Positions 18,136 through 25,246 of a stretch of 64,000 nt of DNA are shown here, piece after piece. Below the pieces are notes generated by a model. That model worked only from the letters and a program-made list of their open reading frames with translations. It was not told the DNA's origin and searched no databases. The number at the start of each line of letters is the position of its first letter. Position 1 is the stretch's first letter. The stretch is from Alphaproteobacteria bacterium (GTDB lineage Bacteria > Pseudomonadota > Alphaproteobacteria > Rhodobacterales > Rhodobacteraceae), in the NCBI GenBank assembly GCA_030424865.1, contig JAUHVR010000012.1, positions 62,001 through 126,000 on the forward strand, given 5' to 3'. Position numbers and translations under genes: made by a program.

Positions 18136-18933
18136 ATGCCCACGGATACCTTTACCCTGACCAAGGCTGCTGCGGAAAAGTACCAGGCCAACTCCGTGCC
18201 CGCCATGTTCGAGCCGTTGGCGCGCGCAACGTTGGACAAGATCAGCCTGCCCGACGGCGCGGATGTCATCGACATCGCGTGTGGGACCGGGGCACTGACC
18301 CGTGTGATCGCAGAACGCATGGGCGGCGTTGGGCGCATCTCAGGCACCGACTTGAATGAAACCATGATCGACGTTGCAAAGGCGCAAATGCCCGATACGC
18401 CGCATCAGGTCGACTGGTCCGCCGCAGATGTGAGCGATCTGCCGTACGAAGACGACAGTTTTGACGTTGGCTTTATTCAGCAGGGCCTTCAGTTCTTCCC
18501 TGACAAACCCAAAGCCCTGTCCGAAGTGCACAGGGTGCTAAAACCCGGTGGCAGCCTGTACCTGACCTGTTGGCGTGCGGTTTCTCCGTTCAACGGCGCG
18601 TTGTCCGAGGCCTTGGCTGACCTCGTTGGCACCGAAAGCGCAACCAAAGCAGCTGCGCCGTTTTCGTTTCGCGACGGTGATCTGATTGCAGCGCTGCTGA
18701 CAGACGCAGGGTTTCGGACCTCTGCCGCCGAAGGCGTTGTCTTGCAACGTCGGTTCGACGACATTCGCGCCCAGATCCTGGCCCTTCCTATCGAGGCTGA
18801 CTTGCGCGCCGCAGGCCCGGACATCACGGATCAGGTTGTGGCTGAAACCGCACGACGTCTGGCACCTTTCGAAAAGTCAGGTGTTTTTGTTGTTCCGCAA
18901 GAGGCCCATCTCTTTCATGCCATTGCGCGTTAA
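18136..18933 (+). CDS. Class I SAM-dependent methyltransferase
   Basis: 265 residues, UbiE/COQ5-like. Motif I is VIDIACGTGALT near residue 44-55, the acidic loop GTDLNETM follows, motif II near SFDVGFIQQGLQFF and motif III LKPGGSLYL. Substrate unknown. Start ATG 18136 follows AAGGAGG. Divergent from the Ada-like gene across about 130 bases. Confidence 0.82.
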   Translation: MPTDTFTLTKAAAEKYQANSVPAMFEPLARATLDKISLPDGADVIDIACGTGALTRVIAERMGGVGRISGTDLNETMIDVAKAQMPDTPHQVDWSAADVSDLPYEDDSFDVGFIQQGLQFFPDKPKALSEVHRVLKPGGSLYLTCWRAVSPFNGALSEALADLVGTESATKAAAPFSFRDGDLIAALLTDAGFRTSAAEGVVLQRRFDDIRAQILALPIEADLRAAGPDITDQVVAETARRLAPFEKSGVFVVPQEAHLFHAIAR

Positions 18934-18975
18934 GGGCGCTTTACGATTGCCCTTGCGCATTGCATAGAAGCTTGC

Positions 18976-19620
18976 ATGGCAAAACAGCTTCCATATCAGA
19001 CCCTGCGCGAGATTTTTGCGCGCTTTCAAGAGGCCGAGGCCGAGCCCAAGGGCGAGCTGGATCACGTCAACGTCTACACTCTTGTGGTCGCGGTGGCGCT
19101 GTCAGCGCAAGCCACCGATGCGGGCGTGAACAAGGCCACTAAAGAGCTGTTCAAGATCGCCGACACCCCGCAAAAGATGCTGGATCTGGGCGAGGAACAG
19201 CTGATCGAGCATATCAAGACCATTGGCCTGTATCGCAACAAGGCCAAGAACGTCATCAAGCTGTCAAAGATACTGGTCGAGGAATTTGGCGGCGAGGTTC
19301 CGAACTCTCGGGCCGCGCTGCAGTCGCTGCCCGGGGTGGGGCGCAAGACGGCCAATGTGGTTCTGAACATGTGGTGGCGGCATCCGGCGCAAGCGGTCGA
19401 CACCCATATCTTTCGCGTCGGCAACCGGTCGGGCATCGCGCCGGGCAAGGATGTGGACGCGGTTGAACGCGCCATCGAGGACAATGTGCCTGCCGATTTC
19501 CAGTTGCACGCCCATCACTGGCTGATCCTGCACGGCCGGTATCATTGCAAGGCACGTAAACCTTTGTGTGCCACCTGTATCATCCGCGATCTCTGCGAGT
19601 ATGAGGACAAAACCCTATGA
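18976..19620 (+). CDS. nth: Endonuclease III
   Basis: 214-residue bifunctional DNA glycosylase/AP lyase for oxidised pyrimidines. Helix-hairpin-helix LPGVGRKTA holds the catalytic Lys124, and Asp142 is in VDTHIFRVGNR. The [4Fe-4S] cluster cysteines follow the C-x6-C-x2-C-x5-C spacing at the C-terminus. The stop overlaps the start of the kinase gene by four bases. Confidence 0.95.
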   Translation: MAKQLPYQTLREIFARFQEAEAEPKGELDHVNVYTLVVAVALSAQATDAGVNKATKELFKIADTPQKMLDLGEEQLIEHIKTIGLYRNKAKNVIKLSKILVEEFGGEVPNSRAALQSLPGVGRKTANVVLNMWWRHPAQAVDTHIFRVGNRSGIAPGKDVDAVERAIEDNVPADFQLHAHHWLILHGRYHCKARKPLCATCIIRDLCEYEDKTL

Positions 19621-20606
19621 AAAAGTATCAGGTTGTCGGCATCGGCAACGCCATCGTTGACGTGCTGAGCCGCGCGGATGACAGCTTTCTTGAGCATATG
19701 AGCATCGAGAAAGGCATCATGCAGCTGGTGGAACGGGACCGGGCCGAGCTGCTTTATGCCGCCATGAACGACCGGGTGCAGGCGCCGGGTGGCTCGGTTG
19801 CGAACACGCTGGCAGGCTTGGGGAACCTTGGCCTGCGCACGGCCTTTATTGGCCGCGTGCACGATGATGCGCTGGGGCGGTTTTACGCGGATGCCATGGC
19901 CAAGGACGGCACCGATTTTGTCAATCCGCCGGTGCCGGGTGGCGAGCTGCCGACCTCGCGCTCGATGATCTTTGTTTCACCCGATGGGGAGCGGTCGATG
20001 AACACCTATCTCGGCATCTCGGCCGAGCTGAGCCCCGATGACGTGGACGAGGCCGTGGCCGGGGACGCCGAGGTGGTGTTCCTGGAGGGGTATCTCTTTG
20101 ACAAGGACAAGGGCAAAGAGGCCTTTATCCGCACGGCGCGGGCCTGCCGCGCCAATGGCGGCAATGCGGGGATCGCGATCTCGGATCCCTTTTGCGTGGA
20201 ACGTCACCGCGAGGATTTCCTGACGCTGATCGAGAATGAGCTGGACTATGTAATCGGCAACGAGGCCGAGATCCGCTCGCTCTATCAGAACGACGATCTG
20301 GATGCGGACCTGGCGGCGGTGGCCGCGATCTGCCCGCTGGTGGTCTGCACCCGGTCGGGTGATGGCGTGTCGATCATTCGGGACGGCGTGCGCACGGATG
20401 TGCCGGTGACCAAGGTCACGCCCGTGGATGCAACCGGGGCGGGCGATCAGTTTGCGGCCGGTTTCCTTTATGGAATGGTGACCGGAACGGACATGGAAAC
20501 CGCAGGCCGGATGGGCTGCGTGTCCGCGGGCGAGGTGATCAGCCACATGGGCCCCCGGCCCGAGGCAAACCTGCCCGCCCTTTTCCGCGAAGCCGGGCTT
20601 CTTTGA
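19617..20606 (+). CDS. PfkB-family (adenosine kinase-like) sugar/nucleoside kinase
   Basis: 329 residues of the ribokinase fold. GIGNAIVDV at the N-terminus, GGSVANTLAGLGNLG near 58 and the C-terminal catalytic signature DATGAGDQFAAGFLYG (base Asp in GAGD). Closest in feel to the alphaproteobacterial adenosine kinase group, substrate not proven. Translation-coupled to nth. A palindrome (20614-20632) and a repeat element follow. Confidence 0.85.
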   Translation: MKKYQVVGIGNAIVDVLSRADDSFLEHMSIEKGIMQLVERDRAELLYAAMNDRVQAPGGSVANTLAGLGNLGLRTAFIGRVHDDALGRFYADAMAKDGTDFVNPPVPGGELPTSRSMIFVSPDGERSMNTYLGISAELSPDDVDEAVAGDAEVVFLEGYLFDKDKGKEAFIRTARACRANGGNAGIAISDPFCVERHREDFLTLIENELDYVIGNEAEIRSLYQNDDLDADLAAVAAICPLVVCTRSGDGVSIIRDGVRTDVPVTKVTPVDATGAGDQFAAGFLYGMVTGTDMETAGRMGCVSAGEVISHMGPRPEANLPALFREAGLL

Positions 20607-20613
20607 AAATTGG

Positions 20614-20640
20614 GCGAGGCCAGGGGCCTCGCGCTTTGTT
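20614..20640 (+). terminator. Hairpin after the PfkB kinase gene
   Basis: GCGAGGCC (20614-20621) pairs with GGCCTCGC (20625-20632) around a short AGG loop, followed by a modest T-containing tract (GCTTTGTTT). Eight bases after the stop. Confidence 0.6.
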
Positions 20641-20643
20641 TGC

Positions 20644-20733
20644 CTGCCCTGCGGGCATGCGGAAAGGGGGCTCTGCCCCCTTGACCGACCTTTGGTCGAT
20701 CATCCCCCGGGATATTTGACGCAAGAAGAAAAG
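20644..20733. repeat. Multi-hairpin intergenic repeat element (copy A)
   Basis: Three hairpins in a row: GCCCTGCGGGC (about 20645-20655), GGGGGCTCTGCCCCC (20666-20680) and CGACCTTTGGTCG (20686-20698), then CCCCCGGGATATTTGACGC (from 20704) and AAGAAGAAAAG. The tail resembles copies at 25148 and 46436. It lies between two convergent genes. Likely a dispersed Roseobacter-type element or combined terminator; its family is recalled, not checked. Confidence 0.55.
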
Positions 20734-20738
20734 CGGGA

Positions 20739-21557
20739 TCAGTCGCCCAGTTTGGCGTGAACCTCATCAAGGTCGATCTCGCCTGTCGGCATCTTGTTGG
20801 CCGGGTTTTCGAAATCGTATTTGAACAGGCGGAAATCCCGTTTGTAGATTTCATAGACCAGGTGCATCGACAGATCGTCGAAATAATCCTCGACCGGATG
20901 GGCACGCTTGGGGCCGTGGCCTTCGGATTCGTTGAAGCGCGGGATCTGCGTCAGGTCGACGGTGTGTGGCGTTTCGATGGCGGTCAACACGTCCTGCATG
21001 CCTTGGTTGAAGCGCTCGGTCCAGATGATCCGGTCATATCGCCCGCCGTTGGCGACAAAGGTACCGACATGGCCTGATACGGCGGACCAGTGGATGTCGG
21101 GATCCATCGGGCGGCGCCAGCGGATGGTGTCGCGGGCAAACAGCAGAAAGCGCCGGAAGCTTTTGATCTGGTCGAACGGCTGCTTGCCGTCTTCGCCACC
21201 TACATCGACGCCATATTTCTGGATCAGCATAGGCACCAGGTTGCCGCGATAGCGGCGGCCGTTCCGTTGGATGCCGCAGATCTTGTCGAAGAACGAGCTG
21301 AGGATGCGCGTGTAGGGGTTGCGCACACATGTAAAGGAATAGGACAGGTGTTGGTCGACGTTCGACTTGATGATCTCTTTGCTGTCCTCGAGACCCCATT
21401 TGTGCAGGCCGTCTTCGGCGTCGTGAATGTCGCCGTCAAAAAACCGCGCGTGGTCCGAATAATACATGATCTGACCGATGGTCGAGCAGGCGCATTTCGG
21501 TACCACCCGATAGACCATGCTTTGGCTTTCGGTCATCCAGGTGCCAGGAAAGCCCAT
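20739..21557 (-). CDS. Sulfotransferase family 2-type protein
   Basis: 272 residues resembling the carbohydrate sulfotransferase (Sulfotransfer_2) family. PKCACSTI near residue 19 is the PAPS 5'-phosphosulfate loop and FTCVRNPYTRILSSFF near 74-89 the 3'-phosphate loop. Cytosolic as far as seen (no signal peptide). Start ATG 21557 (MGFPGTWMTESQ) has AAGGG upstream. Divergent from the second GT14 gene across 121 bases, so the two may act on the same glycan. Confidence 0.8.
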   Translation of the reverse strand: MGFPGTWMTESQSMVYRVVPKCACSTIGQIMYYSDHARFFDGDIHDAEDGLHKWGLEDSKEIIKSNVDQHLSYSFTCVRNPYTRILSSFFDKICGIQRNGRRYRGNLVPMLIQKYGVDVGGEDGKQPFDQIKSFRRFLLFARDTIRWRRPMDPDIHWSAVSGHVGTFVANGGRYDRIIWTERFNQGMQDVLTAIETPHTVDLTQIPRFNESEGHGPKRAHPVEDYFDDLSMHLVYEIYKRDFRLFKYDFENPANKMPTGEIDLDEVHAKLGD

Positions 21558-21678
21558 GTCCGTGCCCTTTCGTCTTGCTGCCCGGTGCGGCGTTTTTCGG
21601 GTTTGCCCCTGTTTATTCACTGCACAATCATGAGTATCAATCAAACTACTCCGGCGAAATTAAGGCGGGCTCTTTCGG

Positions 21679-23256
21679 TTGGCGAAAATCGCGTTCATAT
21701 TGCTGTGTCACAAGGACCCTGGGGCGATCGTCAAACAGGCACAAAGCCTGACCGCGGCCGGCGACTATGTCGCGATCCATTTCGATGCACGCGCCGGGAC
21801 GGACGCTTATGCGCAGATCCGCATGGCGCTGAAGGACAACCCCAACGTCACTTTTGCCAAGACCCGCATCAAATGTGGCTGGGGGGAATGGTCACTTGTG
21901 CAGGCCTCTCTGAACGCGGTCGAGGCCGCCGTCGAGGCCTTTCCCAGGGCCAGCCATTTCTACATGGTCTCGGGCGACTGCATGGCGATCAAATCGGCCG
22001 AGTACGCGCACGGCTTTCTGGATGACCACGACCGGGATTTCATCGAATCCCACGACTATTTTGAAAGCGACTGGATCAAGACCGGCTGGAAAGAGGAACG
22101 GCTGATCTATCGCCATTGGTTCAACGAACGCACGCAAAAGCGCCGGTTCTACGCGATGTTCGAGGCGCAGAAACGGCTGGGGCTGACCCGCGCCATCCCG
22201 GCCGACATCAATGTGATGATCGGCAGCCAGTGGTGGTGCCTGCGGCGGCGGACCATCGAGAAAATCCTCAAATTCACGCGCAAGCGGCGGGATGTCATGC
22301 GGTTCTTTGCGACCACCTGGATCCCGGACGAGACGTTTTTTCAAACATTGGTGCGGCATCTGATTCCGGACACCCAGATCGAAAACCGCACGCTGACCTT
22401 CCTGATGTTCTCCGACTACGGAATGCCGGTGACCTTTTACAACGACCACTACGAGATGCTTTTGGGGCAGGACTACTTGTTCGCCCGCAAGATCAGCCCC
22501 GAGGCGACCGATCTGCAGCGGCGGCTTTCCGTGCTTTTTGCGTCAGAGGGCGTTGATTTTCCGATCTCGAACGAGGGACGCGCGCTTTATCATTTTCTCA
22601 CTGGACGTGGACGCGTCGGAAGACGGTTTGCCCCCAGGTTCTGGGAAAAAGAGGCAACCCTTGGTCGCGAGCGCGAGTTGATGATCGTGGTTGCCAAGAA
22701 ATGGGATGTTGCCAAGCGGCTGGTTGCGCGGATCCGGCAGGTCACGAATGTGCCCTGCATCGAATATCTTTTCAACGAACAGGCCACAGAACTGCCCGAC
22801 ATGGGCGGCATCCAAAGTTCGATGAGCAAACGCCACCGCCACCGCCGCGCCTTGATGCGGTTGTTGTTCGACTATTATCAGACCGACCGCCTGATCGTCT
22901 GCGTCGACCCGGGCAGTCTTGATCTGATCGAAGATTTCACCGCCGACCGGTCCACCACCCGTATTCTGGAGGTCGAAACACAGTTCTCGGACGCCTACCT
23001 GGCCGGGCACGCCACGCGCGTCGGACTGGCGGGGGATCACACCTCGGCCGAGGCGCTGGACAGGTTGCTGCCGACAGTTCGGCATGACATCACACATGAA
23101 TCCGACCGCCTGCGCGACAAGGAGTTCCCGAATTTCAACCGACTGCGCGAAGGCGCGGCGCCTGCCGAAAACGCCCGCCAGTTGGCCGCCTTCTTGTCTG
23201 TCGCGCCGGAGCAGGCGCTGCAGATCGCCGAAACCCCCAATCTTTTCAATGACTAA
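21679..23256 (+). CDS. Second GT14 (core-2/I-branching type) glycosyltransferase
   Basis: 525 residues starting at TTG 21679 (MAKIAFILLCHKDP). The first ~300 residues match the GT14 fold: IHFDARAG near 30, FYMVSGDCMAIK near 95, GSQWWCLRRRT near 182 and WIPDETFFQTL near 213, paralogous to the gene at 5955. The C-terminal ~200 residues are unrelated to that paralogue and start MIVVAKKWDVAKRL, with DRLIVCVDPGSLDL; this reads like a separate nucleotide-binding-type domain I cannot name. Confidence 0.78.
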   Translation: MAKIAFILLCHKDPGAIVKQAQSLTAAGDYVAIHFDARAGTDAYAQIRMALKDNPNVTFAKTRIKCGWGEWSLVQASLNAVEAAVEAFPRASHFYMVSGDCMAIKSAEYAHGFLDDHDRDFIESHDYFESDWIKTGWKEERLIYRHWFNERTQKRRFYAMFEAQKRLGLTRAIPADINVMIGSQWWCLRRRTIEKILKFTRKRRDVMRFFATTWIPDETFFQTLVRHLIPDTQIENRTLTFLMFSDYGMPVTFYNDHYEMLLGQDYLFARKISPEATDLQRRLSVLFASEGVDFPISNEGRALYHFLTGRGRVGRRFAPRFWEKEATLGRERELMIVVAKKWDVAKRLVARIRQVTNVPCIEYLFNEQATELPDMGGIQSSMSKRHRHRRALMRLLFDYYQTDRLIVCVDPGSLDLIEDFTADRSTTRILEVETQFSDAYLAGHATRVGLAGDHTSAEALDRLLPTVRHDITHESDRLRDKEFPNFNRLREGAAPAENARQLAAFLSVAPEQALQIAETPNLFND

Positions 23257-23270
23257 GGACGCATCCCCCA

Positions 23271-23639
23271 ATGGCCTATGCCTATGACGATCAGAACATC
23301 TTTGCCAAGATCCTGCGCGGCGAGATCCCCAACAAGACCGTGCTGGAAACCGAACACAGCCTGGCCTTTCTGGACATCTATCCGCAGGCGCCGATCCACA
23401 TTCTGGTGATCCCCAAGGGCGCCTACGTCTGCTTTGATCACTTCGCGCAAGAGGCCTCGGACGCCGAGATCATCGACTACACCCGCGCCGTGGGCGAGGT
23501 CTGCAAAATGCAGGGCGTCGAAGAGGGCGGCTGGCGGCTGATCGCCAACGCGGGTGAGGCGGCGATTCAGGACGTGCCGCATCTGCACGTGCATATCCTG
23601 GCGGGCCGTCCGCTGGGTCCGATGCTGCCCAAGGTCTGA
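23271..23639 (+). CDS. HIT family protein (HINT-like)
   Basis: 122-residue histidine-triad nucleotide-binding protein, likely a purine nucleoside phosphoramidase. The triad HLHVH is at residues 104-108 and the N-terminal FAKILRGEIP segment is typical of HINT. Fourteen bases after the GT14 gene, four bases before the YciI gene. Confidence 0.92.
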   Translation: MAYAYDDQNIFAKILRGEIPNKTVLETEHSLAFLDIYPQAPIHILVIPKGAYVCFDHFAQEASDAEIIDYTRAVGEVCKMQGVEEGGWRLIANAGEAAIQDVPHLHVHILAGRPLGPMLPKV

Positions 23640-23643
23640 AGCA

Positions 23644-23934
23644 ATGGCTGTGTTCCTATATCGCATCATCCCGCCGCGCCCCGATTTTGCCGAAACGGCG
23701 ACCCGGGAAGAGGGCGAGATGATGGGGCAACATTACCTGTATCTGAAGGCGCTGCACGAACAGGGTGTGTTGATCTTTACTGGGCGGACGGAAAGCGGAA
23801 GCATCGGAATTTCGGTGTTCGAAGCCAAGGACCAGGCCGCCGCGCAGGCCGTTTCCGATGGCGATCCCGCCAAGCAGGCGGGTGTCATCGACATCGTGGT
23901 CGAACCATTTCGGATCGTCGATTTCGCGTCGTGA
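23644..23934 (+). CDS. YciI family protein
   Basis: 96 residues of the ferredoxin-like YciI fold: RPDF near residue 12, HYLYLKALHEQGVLIFTGR in the middle, DPAKQAGVIDIVVEPFRI at the end, with the His/Asp pair of the family. Function of the family is unsettled. Start at ATG 23644, four bases after the HIT stop; the open frame upstream runs inside the HIT gene. Confidence 0.85.
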   Translation: MAVFLYRIIPPRPDFAETATREEGEMMGQHYLYLKALHEQGVLIFTGRTESGSIGISVFEAKDQAAAQAVSDGDPAKQAGVIDIVVEPFRIVDFAS

Positions 23935-23937
23935 CCC

Positions 23938-24858
23938 TTAGCTGGCGCTGCTGGTCAGCGCCAGAAAGACATCCTCCAGATCGGCCTGCTCGGTCCGTAC
24001 ATCGCGGATCGAGATCCCCGCACCACGCACCGCATCGATCACCTGGTCCGCCGTCACCTGACCGGACCGGTAACTGCAGGCGATGGTTCCATCCGGGCGC
24101 CAGGCTGCGGTGATCCCGTCGACCTGCGGCAGGTCGGCGGGGGTCGAGGCGGGCTCGATCACCATCGTGCGCCCGTCCAGCTGACCCAAAAGGTTGGCGG
24201 TGCTGTCCTGCGCCACCAGTTCCCCGTGGTTGATGATGGCGATCTCGTCGCACATCTCTTCGGCCTCTTCCAGGTAATGCGTGGTCAGGATGATCGTCAT
24301 CCCGCGGTCCTGGTTCAGCTTGCGGACGTTTTCCCACAGCATCTGGCGCAGCTCGATGTCGACGCCTGCCGTGGGTTCGTCCAGCACCAGCACGTGCGGG
24401 TGATGCACCAGCGCCTTGCCCAGCAACAGCCGCCGCCGCATGCCGCCCGACAGGGTGCGGGCATAGGCCTCGGCTTTGTCGGTCAGACCGATCATCGCCA
24501 GGATTTCGTCGCTTTGGCGCTGCGCACGCGGCACGCCGTAAAGCCCGGCCTGCACTTCCAAAGCGCCGCGCGGGGTGAAAAACGGGTCAAGGTTCAGCTC
24601 TTGCGGCATGACCCCGATCGAGGCGCGGCTTTGGCGGGGGTTCACGTCCTGATCCCAGCCGCAGATCTCGACTCGCCCGGCGGTTTTGACCACAAGGCCC
24701 GCCAGAATGTTGATCATCGTCGACTTGCCCGCGCCATTCGGGCCCAGCAGGCCAAAGATCGACCCCTGCGGCACGGTCAGGTCCACGCCCTTCAGGGCTT
24801 CTTTGCCGCCCGCATAAATCTTGCGCAGCCCTTCGATCCGTATTGCCGGATGTGTCAT
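23938..24858 (-). CDS. ABC transporter ATP-binding protein (ABC-2/CcmA type)
   Basis: 306 residues: Walker A GPNGAGKST near residue 39, signature LSGGMRRR near 139, Walker B VLVLDEPTAGVD near 159 and switch histidine TTHY. The C-terminal ~85 residues (from about 220) are the accessory domain seen in NodI/DrrA-like exporter ATPases. The partner permease is not adjacent in this window (downstream neighbour is convergent), so the transported substrate is unknown. Confidence 0.88.
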   Translation of the reverse strand: MTHPAIRIEGLRKIYAGGKEALKGVDLTVPQGSIFGLLGPNGAGKSTMINILAGLVVKTAGRVEICGWDQDVNPRQSRASIGVMPQELNLDPFFTPRGALEVQAGLYGVPRAQRQSDEILAMIGLTDKAEAYARTLSGGMRRRLLLGKALVHHPHVLVLDEPTAGVDIELRQMLWENVRKLNQDRGMTIILTTHYLEEAEEMCDEIAIINHGELVAQDSTANLLGQLDGRTMVIEPASTPADLPQVDGITAAWRPDGTIACSYRSGQVTADQVIDAVRGAGISIRDVRTEQADLEDVFLALTSSAS

Positions 24859-24933
24859 CGCACCGCTTGCCCCTTGGTTCTGGATCGCTCATAACGCCTT
24901 TAGTGCAGAGCCAGCCAAAAGGGAACGGACCCG

Positions 24934-25113
24934 ATGACAACGCAAGCGCCTGAAACCCGGATCGTCGACAGCTATCGCGTCTCGTGCGACGGCGGCGAAG
25001 GGGCGCTGGGTCACCCGCGTGTCTGGTTGCAGATCCCGGCAGAGACCGGGTTTGTGGAATGTCCCTATTGTGACGCCAAGCTGGTGCACAAGGATTTCGA
25101 AGGCAAGGTCTGA
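24934..25113 (+). CDS. CHCC-type zinc-finger protein (59 aa)
   Basis: Short gene from ATG 24934 to TGA 25111-25113. The pattern CDGG...LGHPRVWL...ECPYC gives the Cys-His-Cys-Cys zinc ligands of the zf-CHCC family, related to the NDUFS6 accessory subunit of complex I. Preceded by AAAAGGGAAC. In alphaproteobacteria this small protein is widespread. Divergent from the ABC ATPase gene. Confidence 0.85.
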   Translation: MTTQAPETRIVDSYRVSCDGGEGALGHPRVWLQIPAETGFVECPYCDAKLVHKDFEGKV

Positions 25114-25147
25114 CCTTTCGGCGGCAGCACCAGTGGCCCTGTCGGAT

Positions 25148-25183
25148 GCCTCCGGCGGGAGGTATTTATTGGAAAGATGAAAG
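25148..25183 (+). repeat. Short intergenic repeat (copy B)
   Basis: Hairpin CCTCC-GGCG-GGAGG (25149-25162) followed by TATTTATTGGAAAGATGAAA. The tail matches copy C (46436-46458 on the minus strand) in TATTTnTTGGAAAGATGAAA, and copy A more loosely. Sits between the zinc-finger gene and polA. Confidence 0.55.
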
Positions 25184-25246
25184 GGTGTGGCGCGGGGCTT
25201 TGTCCCGTGGCAGGGTGCCCTGTGACGGATAACGGGGGAAGCGCGC

